In this document: positions 1-8,841 of the stretch, piece after piece
Layout of the letters: the number at the start of each line of letters is the position of its first letter
Position numbering within the stretch: position 1 is the first letter of the stretch
NCBI GenBank assembly: GCA_964368445.1
Contig: CAYJAY010000002.1
Coordinates: forward strand, 1 to 64,000
Direction of reading: 5' to 3'
Length of the DNA stretch: 64,000 nt
From: CAYJAY01 sp964368445
GTDB taxonomy: Bacteria > Bacillota > Clostridia > Oscillospirales > Ruminococcaceae
Notes under the pieces: generated by a model
The model's database searches: none
What the model saw: only the letters and a program-made list of their open reading frames with translations
Told to the model about the DNA's origin: nothing
Position numbers and translations under genes: made by a program

Positions 1-338
1 TCTAAAAAAGGTTTCGGGTTGTCAACAAACTCCAACACAAGGTGACAAGTAACGAGATCAAACGTTTCGTTTTCAAACTTTTCAAGTGTTTGAAGTCCTC
101 CGTGGAGTTGGGTATAGTTCCCTTTGTTTTCGCTTTGTTCAATCATTGCGCTGTCTATCTCAACGGCAGTAACTTCATTTTTTTGTGCGAGAAAGTTTGA
201 CAAAAAACCAAAACCGCTTCCAAAATCTAATACTTTTTTTCCACTTATCTCTTCAAGCTGTTTAAAAATAGTTTTATAATAAAGCTTTCCGAGTGGCGAA
301 ACGGTGTAGTCATAGTATAGTTTCATATCATTGTTCAT
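1..338 (-). CDS. SAM-dependent class I methyltransferase, C-terminus beyond window
   Basis: The gene reads leftward and runs off the left edge, so only about 112 N-terminal residues are present. Residues 35-50 read VLDFGSGFGFLSNFLA, the glycine-rich motif I that binds S-adenosylmethionine, and VTAVEID about 10 residues later fits the acidic motif II. A later DLVTCHLVLEFV stretch resembles the motif IV region. The ATG at 338 follows AAAGGTG by 6 bases. The fold is clear from the motifs; the methyl acceptor (small molecule, RNA or quinone-like) cannot be told from this part. The next gene to the right is on the other strand, so the promoter should lie in the 339-420 interval. Confidence 0.8.
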   Translation of the reverse strand, partial: MNNDMKLYYDYTVSPLGKLYYKTIFKQLEEISGKKVLDFGSGFGFLSNFLAQKNEVTAVEIDSAMIEQSENKGNYTQLHGGLQTLEKFENETFDLVTCHLVLEFVDNPKPFL

Positions 339-410
339 TTAATTCACCTTTTAATCAGCATTTTAATAGCTCTATTATATTATAAATCACAAGACAGTTC
401 AATATTTTTT

Positions 411-426
411 GTAAAGGAAACTTGAC
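411..426 (+). promoter_or_regulatory. Operator-like repeat, left copy
   Basis: GTAAAGGAAACTTGAC is a near copy of the perfect palindrome at 457-472. It overlaps the -35 box at 422-427. The two copies start 46 bases apart. Confidence 0.5.
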
Positions 427-450
427 AAACGCAACAAAACGTGCAATAAT
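422..450 (+). promoter_or_regulatory. Sigma-A-type promoter for the XRE regulator gene
   Basis: TTGACA at 422-427 and AATAAT at 445-450 are separated by 17 bases. The -35 box overlaps the left operator-like repeat, which would let a bound repressor block RNA polymerase. Confidence 0.6.
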
Positions 451-456
451 ATGTTT

Positions 457-472
457 GTAAAGGAAACTTTAC
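457..472 (+). promoter_or_regulatory. Operator-like palindrome, right copy
   Basis: GTAAAGGAAACTTTAC is a perfect 6-base inverted repeat around GAAA. It covers the expected transcription start of the promoter at 422-450, just ahead of the regulator gene. Autorepression by the XRE protein is inferred from position and symmetry. Confidence 0.5.
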
Positions 473-489
473 AGAAAAGAGGTGCTTTA

Positions 490-705
490 TTGAAAAATAA
501 AGTTGAAGAGCTCAGAAAGCAAAAAGGTATAAGCCAAGAAGAGTTTGCAAAGGCTATGCGGGTTTCTCGGCAAACGATAAGTTCGATAGAAAACGGAAAA
601 TATAATCCGTCTTTGGAACTTGCATTTAGCATTGCGGAATTTTTCTTGCTTAAAATCGAAGAAGTATTTATACACGAAAAGGAGAACACAAAAAATGAAA
701 AATAG
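490..705 (+). CDS. XRE/Cro-CI family helix-turn-helix regulator, 71 aa
   Basis: This is a minimal single-domain repressor. Residues 4-58 form the HTH_3 fold, with the sequence EEFAKAMRVSRQTISSIENG marking helices 2-4 and the recognition helix. The TTG at 490 is chosen as start because GAGGTG lies 6 bases before it and the conserved domain begins there; an ATG at 451 is in frame but has no ribosome site and would put the palindrome inside the gene. The reading frame overlaps the next gene by 11 bases, so the two are co-translated. Small regulators of this kind, paired with a multi-TM protein, usually repress their own operon. The inducing signal is unknown. Confidence 0.85.
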   Translation: MKNKVEELRKQKGISQEEFAKAMRVSRQTISSIENGKYNPSLELAFSIAEFFLLKIEEVFIHEKENTKNEK

Positions 706-1141
706 ACGTTTTTTCAAAGAAGGCTTAATATTTATCTTGCTTGGCGTAACCTGTTTTGTTTTGGCGATGACACTTGAAACAAAACTCTCCGTTATTCTTT
801 TTGGGCTTACGGGAAGCTTTTGTGGCCCGGGAATTTATATTCTCATCAAATATTTTTACTGGTCCTCTCCAAAAAGAAAACAACTGTATGAGCAAAAAAC
901 CGAAAACGATTATATCGAACTACATGACGAGCGCAAAGAGATGATACGTGGAAAGGCGGCAAGGTTTTCGATGTTGGTGAACATGCTGATAACCTCTATT
1001 TCAATTTTCATTGTCTCAATCCTTGGGCAGCTCGAGATAATCACGTGGCACAAGCCGGTTATGCTTTTTGTTGCGTTTATATTTACTGTGCAAGCGTTGG
1101 CAGGCCAGATAATATACAAACAGCTTGAGAAAAAAATCTAA
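695..1141 (+). CDS. Small four-helix membrane protein, DUF2178-like
   Basis: The 148-residue product has two hydrophobic helices near the N-terminus (about residues 8-25 and 31-52), a charged middle with the DERKEMIRGKAARF stretch, and two further helices (about 90-110 and 118-138). A DER-x(n)-KA segment between two pairs of helices resembles DUF2178-type proteins found next to small XRE regulators; this assignment is tentative. The ATG at 695 follows AAGGAG by 10 bases and overlaps the regulator gene, so it is the second gene of a two-gene operon. The function is unknown. Confidence 0.7.
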   Translation: MKNRRFFKEGLIFILLGVTCFVLAMTLETKLSVILFGLTGSFCGPGIYILIKYFYWSSPKRKQLYEQKTENDYIELHDERKEMIRGKAARFSMLVNMLITSISIFIVSILGQLEIITWHKPVMLFVAFIFTVQALAGQIIYKQLEKKI

Positions 1142-1164
1142 CAACTTAACTTAATAAAAAATAT

Positions 1165-1242
1165 GGGGGCTGTTCAGCATGTTCTCCAAAAAACTCGGGA
1201 AACACCCTTAGTTTTGGGAGAATTCAATATAAACAGCCCCCC
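1165..1242. terminator. Long bidirectional terminator hairpin
   Basis: GGGGGCTGTT (1165-1174) pairs with AACAGCCCCC (1232-1241), and inside it TTCTCCAAAA pairs with TTTTGGGAGAA with one bulge. T-rich sequence follows on the plus strand. It sits between two convergent genes and probably ends both transcripts. Confidence 0.8.
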
Positions 1243-1268
1243 TTTATTTAGTTTTGCTTTATTTTAAA

Positions 1269-2078
1269 CTACATTATTAATAACAAGCTTAACGCCATTA
1301 CCGCCATTCCGACTATCATGCCATAGATAGACAGGTGGCTTTCGCCGTATTCCCTCGCGGACGGCAACAACTCGTCAAGGCTTATAAACACCATTATCCC
1401 CGCAACGCTCGCAAAGATAAACCCAAACATAGCGTCGTTGAAAAAACTGAAAAGTAAAAAGAAACCGATTATCGCCCCAACCGGTTCCGAAAGTCCCGAA
1501 AAGAATGAAAGTTTAAAGGCTTTTTTTCTGTCCCCTGTCGCATAAAATATCGGTACAGCAACCGCTATCCCCTCCGGTATGTTATGTATAGCGACCGCCA
1601 AAGCAATGGCAACACCCGTTTGTGGGTCGTCAAGGGCGGCAGTGAACGTTGCAAGGCCTTCGGGAAAGTTATGTATAGCAATTGCAACAGCGGTTAAAAC
1701 ACCCATTCTCATGAGGTTTTCTTTGTGATGGCTGTCGTTTCCGTCAAGTTCCTCGACAGTGTGCGTTGAATGTGGGTTTCCCATAGTTGGTATAAGTTTA
1801 TCTATCAAAGCGATAGTTATCATTCCAAAAAAGAATCCCGCAACCGTTAACCATGTCCCATTGACCTCTCCGACAGCCGATGTCAGAGAATCGAGCGCTT
1901 TTGGGAAAATCTCGACAAACGAAACATAGATCATTATGCCCGCAGAAAACCCAAGAGCAACAGATAAAAACTTCGTGTTGGTTTTTTTTGCAAAAAGCGA
2001 AAGAATGCTTCCTATTCCCGTTGAAAGACCCGCAAACAACGTCAAAGCAAAAGCAAACCAAAGATTGGTTAAATCCAT
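1269..2078 (-). CDS. zupT: ZIP family zinc/divalent metal transporter ZupT
   Basis: This 269-residue inner-membrane protein imports Zn2+ and related divalent metals. It has eight predicted hydrophobic segments, and the two family signature sites in helices IV and V are present: HNFPEGLATF and HNIPEGIAVA, whose His, Asn/Pro and Glu residues form the binuclear metal site. A short His- and acid-rich loop (HSTHTVEELDGNDSHH) between helices III and IV is typical of ZIP proteins. The ATG follows AGGAGG by 6 bases. It follows recN on the same strand after 67 bases. Metal preference cannot be decided from sequence. Confidence 0.92.
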   Translation of the reverse strand: MDLTNLWFAFALTLFAGLSTGIGSILSLFAKKTNTKFLSVALGFSAGIMIYVSFVEIFPKALDSLTSAVGEVNGTWLTVAGFFFGMITIALIDKLIPTMGNPHSTHTVEELDGNDSHHKENLMRMGVLTAVAIAIHNFPEGLATFTAALDDPQTGVAIALAVAIHNIPEGIAVAVPIFYATGDRKKAFKLSFFSGLSEPVGAIIGFFLLFSFFNDAMFGFIFASVAGIMVFISLDELLPSAREYGESHLSIYGMIVGMAVMALSLLLIM

Positions 2079-2145
2079 AATGACCTCCTAAAAAGAATTT
2101 ATTATTCAGTCGATTTTAAGTTTATAATCTGTTTACAACAACGGT

Positions 2146-3819
2146 TTATAGGCTGTTTGCAGCAGCGGTTTCTATAAGTTCTTGTGCGTTTTTAAGCGAA
2201 GTTTCGGTTATATTGTCTCCCGAAATAATCCTCGCAAGTTCATATTTACGTTGTTGCTCGTCTAGCAAAGAAATATCGGTGTACGTTTTGCCGTCGTTTA
2301 CATTCTTCTCTATCTTCATATGTCTATTAGCATAAGATGCAACGCCTGCGGAATGTGTTACACAGATAGTCTGGCGCGAGGCGGAAACTTCGAGAAGCTT
2401 TCTTCCAACTCTGTTTGCCGAAACTCCGCTGATACCTGTGTCGATTTCATCAAAGATAAGGCTGTCTATCTCGTCCTTGTCCGCTAACGCATTTTTAATG
2501 GCAAGCATAATTCTTGAAAGCTCGCCGCCCGACGCTATCTTTGAAAGCGGTTTTGGCGGCTCTCCCGGATTGGTCGAAATCAAAAACTCAACCTCATCAA
2601 TTCCGTTAATCGTAAGTTTAGATTGATTAATCGAAACGGTAAAAACAACCCCCGGCATGTTAAGAAATTGTAGTTCTGATATTATTTTCTCGCAAAACAG
2701 TATACTCTTTTGCTTTCTTTGTTCGCTTAATTCCCCACCCTTTTCGGTCACGACGGAAAGCAAAGATTTATACTCAACTTTTAGCGCTTCAAGTCTTTCG
2801 TCGCTTTGATCTATGTCGCCTAGTTCTTTTTTTTGCTGTTCAAGGTTTTCAAGTATCGCTTGAATTGAATCGCCATATTTTCTTTTAAGGTTATATATAA
2901 CGTCAAGCCGTTGTTCCGTTTCTTCAAGTTCAAGCGGATTAAACTCAAACCTATCTATCATGTCCGAAAGTTCGTCCGAAATATCTCTAACCGAATAATA
3001 AGCTTCGTTTAACCTGTTATATGTCGCGAGTAGCTCGTCCGAAACTCCCGAAACAGCTTCAAGAGAATTCACCGCAGTATACAACAAATCACACGCGCTT
3101 GAGATTTCGTCCGAATTAGAAAGCGCGCCATGTGCCGCCGAGATTGAAGAGATTAGATTTTCGGAATTTCTTATTAAATTTCGCTTTTCTGTCAAAACCT
3201 GTTCTTCGTTTGGTTCAAGACAAGCTTTTTCTATCTCGTCGATTTGATAACTTAAAAGCTCTTTTTTGTTTGTTTTTTGTTGGTCGTCCAGAGAAAGCTG
3301 TTCTATCTCTTTTTTTATTAAAACCAATCGTTTAAAATCGTCTTGATAGTTTCTTTTAAGTTCGACCAGTTCGGCAAAGTTGTCAAAAACCTCTATGTGT
3401 TTTTCGGAGTTTAAAAGTATCTGGTTGTCATGTTGTCCGTGGATGTTAATAAGCGCAGAGCAAACCTCGCGAACAAAAGCCGCCGTTGCGGGACGATTAT
3501 TTACGCGACAGATGCTTTTTCCGTCTGCCGTTATCTCACGATATATAAAAAGTTCGTCTTCGACAGGATAGGACGCTTGTTCTAATACATTGTTGATCGA
3601 AGAATTATAATTCAAAAAAGACGCCCAAATGGTCGCTCTTTCTGCCCCGTTTCTAACAATTTCTTTAGATGTCCTATTCCCTAAAATAGCGTTTATCGAA
3701 TCGATCAAGATAGATTTTCCCGCGCCGGTTTCACCTGTTAATATATTAAGCCCGTCTGAAAAATCAACCGTTGCTTTTTCGATTACGGCCACATTCTCTA
3801 TGTTCAGTTGTTTTAACAT
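2146..3819 (-). CDS. recN: DNA repair ATPase RecN
   Basis: RecN is an SMC-like ATPase recruited to double-strand breaks. The 557-residue protein has the N-terminal half-domain with Walker A GETGAGKS at about 31-38, a long coiled-coil middle (about 150-400), and the C-terminal half-domain with the ABC signature ASGGELSR and Walker B LIFDEID. The length is normal for the family. Start ATG at 3819 begins the conserved MLKQLNIENVAVI. It closes the argR-recN end of the long minus-strand cluster. In many Clostridia recN is followed by spoIVB and spo0A; here it is followed by zupT. Confidence 0.96.
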   Translation of the reverse strand: MLKQLNIENVAVIEKATVDFSDGLNILTGETGAGKSILIDSINAILGNRTSKEIVRNGAERATIWASFLNYNSSINNVLEQASYPVEDELFIYREITADGKSICRVNNRPATAAFVREVCSALINIHGQHDNQILLNSEKHIEVFDNFAELVELKRNYQDDFKRLVLIKKEIEQLSLDDQQKTNKKELLSYQIDEIEKACLEPNEEQVLTEKRNLIRNSENLISSISAAHGALSNSDEISSACDLLYTAVNSLEAVSGVSDELLATYNRLNEAYYSVRDISDELSDMIDRFEFNPLELEETEQRLDVIYNLKRKYGDSIQAILENLEQQKKELGDIDQSDERLEALKVEYKSLLSVVTEKGGELSEQRKQKSILFCEKIISELQFLNMPGVVFTVSINQSKLTINGIDEVEFLISTNPGEPPKPLSKIASGGELSRIMLAIKNALADKDEIDSLIFDEIDTGISGVSANRVGRKLLEVSASRQTICVTHSAGVASYANRHMKIEKNVNDGKTYTDISLLDEQQRKYELARIISGDNITETSLKNAQELIETAAANSL

Positions 3820-3890
3820 GTTTTCACAACCATACTTTCCTTATTATCATTGTCCACAAAGCTAAAAGCAAGACTTTAACAGCATTTGAT

Positions 3891-4346
3891 TTATTTGCCA
3901 AGCATCTCTAAATTAAGCTTGTTAAGCAGTTGTTCGCCGATAGTTTCGTTTTTGACCGCAACAAATATAGTGTCGTCTCCGGCTATCGTTCCAACAACTT
4001 CATCATATCCCATCGAGTCAAGCGCGGCACAAGCGGCGTTCCCCATGCCAATCATGCATTTCACAACCAACAGATTGCCACATACCGAAATCGACACCAC
4101 CGATTCTTTAAAGATTGTGATAAACTTTTCGTTGTTGCTTGAGCTTTCAGAACTTGTAATTCGATAGAAATAGTTGCCCCCGGCATCAAGCGTTTTTCCA
4201 AGGCGAAGCTCCTTTATATCCCTTGAAACTGTTGCCTGTGTGACGTTAAAACCACTTTGCTTAAGGAAACTTTGCAACTCCTCTTGGGTTGAAATCGAAT
4301 GTTCTTTAATAAGCTCAAATATCTTTGAATGTCTTCTAACTTTCAA
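3891..4346 (-). CDS. argR: Arginine repressor ArgR/AhrC
   Basis: The 151-residue protein is the arginine-responsive hexameric regulator of arginine biosynthesis and catabolism. Residues 1-70 are the winged helix domain (QATVSRDIKEL is the recognition part) and residues 80-151 are the oligomerisation/arginine-binding domain, ending with GTIAGDDTIFVA whose acidic pair contacts arginine. The start is TTG at 4346 after AAGGAAGG. Position between nadK and recN is the standard Firmicutes arrangement. Confidence 0.95.
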   Translation of the reverse strand: MKVRRHSKIFELIKEHSISTQEELQSFLKQSGFNVTQATVSRDIKELRLGKTLDAGGNYFYRITSSESSSNNEKFITIFKESVVSISVCGNLLVVKCMIGMGNAACAALDSMGYDEVVGTIAGDDTIFVAVKNETIGEQLLNKLNLEMLGK

Positions 4347-4423
4347 CCTGTTACCTTCCTTTCTTTTTTTATATTTTTTGTCGGTTTAATCGACGATTTT
4401 TATATTGGATTGCTTGAACCGTA

Positions 4424-5272
4424 TTAATCGCTGTTAGATATCCTTGTTCTAAGCATTTTATAATAATCTCTCTTGGGTGAAACAGCAATTAAAACATTTT
4501 TTTTGCTTTTTCTAACTAAAACGTCGTTAAAAGACGGAACCTGTCTTGATTGTTCGCTGTCGTTCGACACAAGAAGGCCTTCACGATTTCTTGCTTTTGG
4601 CCTTATAGTTATGACTCCATCGGGAGGTATCGCAATGCTTCTTGAAAAAAGCGAATGAGCGCAGATTGGGGTTAGAAGTATAAGTTCAATAGACGGTTGG
4701 ACAATTGGGCCTCCCGCAGAAAGCGAATAGGCGGTTGATCCGGTTGGGGTTGAAACTATTAACCCATCCGCTCGATATTCCGCAATCATCTTTCCGTCAC
4801 AGAATATTGAAAATTCCGTGGTTTTTGAGACTGCGCCTTTGTAAAATGTTATGTCGTTTACCGCAAGTCCGTCAAAGTTTTCGTTGCCATAGTTTGTTTC
4901 GAGCAACATCCTGCTTTCAACAAAAAGTTCCTCTATATCGCTTTTAGTAATATCGTCTATTTCTTTCGCCTCAAACGCACAAAGAAACCCTATACGCCCG
5001 GCGTTTATGCCAAGTATCGGTTTGTTGGATGCTATTGCAATTCTTGAGTTGTGTAAAAACGTTCCGTCTCCACCAATCGAGACCACCATGTCGCAACGTT
5101 GTCTACACGAAAAATCATCAAAAAATTCAATATGTTTAAATGAAATATGCTGTTTAATCGCATCGTTTGCAATGATCTTATGCCCAAGTTCGGTAAATCT
5201 TTTTGCAAAATTTTCAAAAAAAACAACGTTTTGGTTGTCATACAGTGGGTTAAAAACAACATAAAAAGTCAT
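4424..5272 (-). CDS. nadK: NAD kinase
   Basis: NAD kinase phosphorylates NAD to NADP, using ATP or polyphosphate. The GGDGTFL motif (about residues 67-73) is the catalytic and nucleotide-binding signature, followed by GINAGRIGFL. The conserved NDITFY and TPTGSTAYSLSAGGPIV segments bind NAD. At 282 residues the length is usual. The ATG overlaps the tlyA stop by 4 bases (ATGA), indicating translational coupling. Confidence 0.95.
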   Translation of the reverse strand: MTFYVVFNPLYDNQNVVFFENFAKRFTELGHKIIANDAIKQHISFKHIEFFDDFSCRQRCDMVVSIGGDGTFLHNSRIAIASNKPILGINAGRIGFLCAFEAKEIDDITKSDIEELFVESRMLLETNYGNENFDGLAVNDITFYKGAVSKTTEFSIFCDGKMIAEYRADGLIVSTPTGSTAYSLSAGGPIVQPSIELILLTPICAHSLFSRSIAIPPDGVITIRPKARNREGLLVSNDSEQSRQVPSFNDVLVRKSKKNVLIAVSPKRDYYKMLRTRISNSD

Positions 5273-6072
5273 AGCGTTTTTTCCTTTAAATCATCATGCG
5301 CAAGGTCGACTATTTTGTTTATATCTACCTCGTCAAAACACTCCATTTTAGATATCAAAACAAGATACTCAATGTTCCCTTCGGGACCTTTTATCGGAGA
5401 AAAGGATAAGTTTTGTACATGAAAAGAGTTATCGGTTATGTAGGTGAAAACATTTTGAATAACCTCTATATGAACTGATTTTTCACGAACAACCCCGTTT
5501 TTTCCAACCTTTCCTTTACCGGCTTCAAACTGTGGTTTTATAAGGCATATCCCAAACCCTTGGTTCGAAACGATACTTTTTAGCGCCGGAAGAATAAGTT
5601 TAAGCGAGATAAAAGACACGTCGACGCTAAAAAAATCAACCGGTTCGCTAATTATTTCGGGCGACAGATATCTTGCGTTTGTCCTGTCGAGAACCGCCAC
5701 CCTCTCGTCGCTCCTTATCTTCCAAGCGAGTTGACCATATCCAACGTCGACGGCATATACTTTTTTCGCATCGTTTTGAAGCATACAATCGGAAAAACCT
5801 CCCGTCGACGCCCCAATATCCGCACAAATTTTTTGCTTTAAATCGATGTCCCAAAGTTCGATAGCCTTTTCAAGCTTCAATCCTCCGCGACTTACATATT
5901 TAATAGGGTTAGATCTAATTTCAATCTCAACATCATCAGTATACTGTTCGCCGGCCTTGTCCGCCTTTTGCCCATCCACAAAAACAGCCCCCGCCATTAT
6001 CAAAGCCTTTGCTTTCTCTCGCGAGTCGGTTAGTTGTTTTTCAAAGATCAATACATCAAGTCTCTTTTTCAA
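5269..6072 (-). CDS. tlyA: TlyA family rRNA (cytidine-2'-O)-methyltransferase
   Basis: The 267-residue protein has an N-terminal S4 RNA-binding domain (about residues 1-60) and an FtsJ-like Rossmann methyltransferase domain with the SAM motif ADIGASTGGFSDCML at about 83-97 and AVDVGYGQL after it. TlyA proteins 2'-O-methylate cytidines in 16S and 23S rRNA; the family is also annotated as hemolysin A, a misleading name. Start is TTG at 6072 with GGGGA upstream, almost touching the dxs stop. It is translationally coupled to nadK. Confidence 0.92.
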   Translation of the reverse strand: MKKRLDVLIFEKQLTDSREKAKALIMAGAVFVDGQKADKAGEQYTDDVEIEIRSNPIKYVSRGGLKLEKAIELWDIDLKQKICADIGASTGGFSDCMLQNDAKKVYAVDVGYGQLAWKIRSDERVAVLDRTNARYLSPEIISEPVDFFSVDVSFISLKLILPALKSIVSNQGFGICLIKPQFEAGKGKVGKNGVVREKSVHIEVIQNVFTYITDNSFHVQNLSFSPIKGPEGNIEYLVLISKMECFDEVDINKIVDLAHDDLKEKTL

Positions 6073-6073
6073 G

Positions 6074-7918
6074 TCAAGATTTCCCCGCTATCTTTTTAAC
6101 CATCGCCTTTGCTGAAAGCCCAAGATTATCTAGCGTTTCTGTAACCGACGCTTGTTTAACCGATACATCTTCAATCGCAACAAGATTGAAGATGCCGTCA
6201 AAATCTCCAAGCAACGACATTATCTGCATACCTATTCCGCCCGATTTTATGCCCTCTTCAAAGAAATAGACGTTTTTATATTTTTTGATTGTATCAACTA
6301 CTTTTAGATCTATCGGCGAAATTACATTTAATTTTAAAATATCTAGTGTTTTCGCTTGTTGTTCTAACATTTCTTTTGCTTTAACAGCCTCGGCAAAACT
6401 TCTTCCGTACGTAACAATTAAGCTATCGCTTTTCGTATCCGATTTAATTAAATCAAAGTTTTCGCCCGTCGCTTTATATTCGCAAATTTTGAAATCCTCT
6501 GTTCCTCTTGGGTATCTTATAGCCCTTGGAACGTTCATCTTACATAGCTTATCAAGCCAATATTCAAGCTCATCATAGTTTGAGGGGGCTACAAGATAAA
6601 ACCCCAGTTGACTTAAAAACGCAGCATCAAATATACCTTGGTGGGTTTCTCCGTCGTCCCCAACGATTCCGGCACGATCGACACAAACAAGAAGATCGAT
6701 ATCGTCAAGAATTATATCATGAAAAAGCTGGTCATATCCGCGTTGTAAAAATGTCGAATAAACCGCAAAAACCGGCTTATATCCGCCCTTTGCAAGACCA
6801 CCCGCAAACGTTATTGCGTGACCTTCGCATATGCCGACATCGAAAAACCTAGGTTTAAAAGTTTTGTAGAAAAAACCAAGGCCGGTTGCATATTTCATGG
6901 CGGCGGTTATGGCGCAAATCTTTTGATCTTCTTGTGAAATCTCAACTAGTTTTTTTCCAAACACGTTTGAAAAACAATCGGTTTCGATTATATCAGGGTT
7001 TCCGAATTCAATGTCAAAATTCCCAACCCCATGATATGCTCCGGGGTTTTGTTCGGCGTAGGCATATCCTTGACCTTTTTGTGTCACGACATGCATAAGC
7101 AAAGGTCCGTCTATGCTGTCCCTTGCATTTATCAATATACGTTTAAGTTCAGAAAGATTATGGCCGTCGACAGTTCCAAAATAGTTAAACCCGAGTTCTT
7201 CAAAAAGTTCGCCGTGGTACACCGCACGTCTCAGATTTTGTTTGTATTTTTTCAGATTAAACGTGAGACTCTCGCCTATCTTTGGTATGCTCTCAAGTTT
7301 TTTCTCTATAAACCTTTTTATCCCGGAATATTTTGAACCGGTTCTAAGTTTAAACAGATATCTTGAAATTGAACCGACATTTTTCGAGATAGACATCGTG
7401 TTATCGTTTAATATGACGATAAGATTTTTCAAGCTCTTGTCTATGTTGTTTATTGCCTCGTATACCATTCCGTTGGTAAACGCTCCGTCGCCTATAAGCG
7501 CAATAACTTTTGAATTATCACCTGAAAGTTGCTTTGCCCTTGCAATTCCAATAGCGCTCGAAAGAGAGGTGCTACTGTGTCCCGCAATAAATGTGTCATA
7601 TTCGCTTTCGGTCGGCCTTGTGAACCCGGAAATTCCACCCGTTTTGCGAAGAGTTGAGAACTCTTTGTTTCTGCCTGTCAAAAGTTTATGGGTATAACAC
7701 TGATGACCCACATCAAAAATAAGTGTGTCTTTTGGTATATCAAACACATAGTGAAGCGCTGTTGTAAGTTCAACCACACCAAGGTTCGAGGCAAAGTGAC
7801 CGCCATTTTCCGCAACAGTGTCTATAAGCTTGACCCTGATTTCTGAACAAAGCTGTTCAAGCTGTTCAATCGTTAATTTTTTTATATCTTTAGGTGAATT
7901 TATGTCGTTAAGCATCAT
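6074..7918 (-). CDS. dxs: 1-deoxy-D-xylulose-5-phosphate synthase
   Basis: Dxs condenses pyruvate and glyceraldehyde-3-phosphate with thiamine diphosphate, the first step of the MEP pathway. The 614-residue protein shows the substrate-site segments GHQCYTHK and GHSSTSLS, the thiamine diphosphate motif GDGAFTNGMVYEAINN, and in the second domain the catalytic glutamate in VGICEGHAITFAGG. The C-terminal transketolase-C domain is complete. Two ATGs (7918 and 7915) follow AAAGGTG; either may be used. It lies between ispA and tlyA in one operon, so two isoprenoid enzymes are co-expressed. Confidence 0.97.
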   Translation of the reverse strand: MMLNDINSPKDIKKLTIEQLEQLCSEIRVKLIDTVAENGGHFASNLGVVELTTALHYVFDIPKDTLIFDVGHQCYTHKLLTGRNKEFSTLRKTGGISGFTRPTESEYDTFIAGHSSTSLSSAIGIARAKQLSGDNSKVIALIGDGAFTNGMVYEAINNIDKSLKNLIVILNDNTMSISKNVGSISRYLFKLRTGSKYSGIKRFIEKKLESIPKIGESLTFNLKKYKQNLRRAVYHGELFEELGFNYFGTVDGHNLSELKRILINARDSIDGPLLMHVVTQKGQGYAYAEQNPGAYHGVGNFDIEFGNPDIIETDCFSNVFGKKLVEISQEDQKICAITAAMKYATGLGFFYKTFKPRFFDVGICEGHAITFAGGLAKGGYKPVFAVYSTFLQRGYDQLFHDIILDDIDLLVCVDRAGIVGDDGETHQGIFDAAFLSQLGFYLVAPSNYDELEYWLDKLCKMNVPRAIRYPRGTEDFKICEYKATGENFDLIKSDTKSDSLIVTYGRSFAEAVKAKEMLEQQAKTLDILKLNVISPIDLKVVDTIKKYKNVYFFEEGIKSGGIGMQIMSLLGDFDGIFNLVAIEDVSVKQASVTETLDNLGLSAKAMVKKIAGKS

Positions 7919-7939
7919 TCAATCACCTTTCTTTTTCAT

Positions 7940-8818
7940 TTAATTTGTTCTTTTAAGCAACGACTCAGCAAAACCACAAAGAAAATCGGCGTCGTCGTTA
8001 AAGTTATTTCTAAGGTTTAAAACTGCTTTTTTGGTTATCTCTTCAGCTTTTTCTCTTGACTTTTCAAGCCCATAGATCGAAACAAACGTAAGCTTTTCAT
8101 TTAACTCATCGCTGTTAATTGGCTTGCCGAGTTGTTGCTCTGTCGAGGTACAGTCTAATATATCGTCAACTATCTGAAAGACAAGCCCAATATCTTGCGC
8201 GTATTCATCCAAGGCATCTATCTGTTTTTGGTTAGCTCCTCCACAGATAGCCCCCATTACTACGCTTGCTTGGATTAGCTTGCTGGTTTTGTTTTGGTGG
8301 ATTTGATTCAAAAGCTTTTCGTCTTGCATGTGCTTTGTAAGCTTCAAATCAAGTTCTTGTCCGCGTATCATTCCCAAAAAACCTGCATTAACTGAAAGCG
8401 TTCTAGTGCACATCTTTGAATGTTCGCTGTTTGGAACGTTGGACAGCATCTCAAACGCCATAGTGAGAAGCGCGTCCCCCGTCAAAAGTGCCGCCGCCTC
8501 GCCAAATGCGACATGACAAGAAGGTTTTCCGCGTCTCATGTCGTCGTCGTCCATACAAGGCAGGTCATCATGTATAAGCGAATAGCAGTGGAGCATCTCA
8601 ACAGCAGCAGCCGCCGGTATCGACCTTTTGTGGTTTTTGCAAAGCATGTCGCAAACTGCCAGCACAAGCACGGCGCGGACACGTTTTCCCCCACCAAGCA
8701 AACTGTATTTCATCGCGTCAAGTATCACACAATCATCAACGTCATAGTCGTTTAATATACCTTCAAGATACTGTTCAATATCGTTTCTATATTGGTCATA
8801 ATTAAATTTAAAATCCAT
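7940..8818 (-). CDS. ispA: Polyprenyl (farnesyl/geranylgeranyl) diphosphate synthase
   Basis: This trans-prenyltransferase elongates dimethylallyl diphosphate with isopentenyl diphosphate. The first Asp-rich motif is DDLPCMDDDDMRRG (about residues 87-100) and the second is DDILD (about 218-222); both coordinate Mg-diphosphate. The 292-residue length and position beside xseB and dxs match IspA. The insertion of two residues in the first motif and the residues before it fit a farnesyl-diphosphate synthase of bacterial type, but product chain length is not certain. Confidence 0.93.
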   Translation of the reverse strand: MDFKFNYDQYRNDIEQYLEGILNDYDVDDCVILDAMKYSLLGGGKRVRAVLVLAVCDMLCKNHKRSIPAAAAVEMLHCYSLIHDDLPCMDDDDMRRGKPSCHVAFGEAAALLTGDALLTMAFEMLSNVPNSEHSKMCTRTLSVNAGFLGMIRGQELDLKLTKHMQDEKLLNQIHQNKTSKLIQASVVMGAICGGANQKQIDALDEYAQDIGLVFQIVDDILDCTSTEQQLGKPINSDELNEKLTFVSIYGLEKSREKAEEITKKAVLNLRNNFNDDADFLCGFAESLLKRTN

Positions 8819-8841
8819 TTTTTTAACGCCTTTTCAAATTT

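Noticed and set aside
451..489. Upstream ATG at 451 as start of the XRE regulator
   Set aside because: It has no ribosome site, lies on the promoter and operator, and adds residues that do not belong to the HTH fold.
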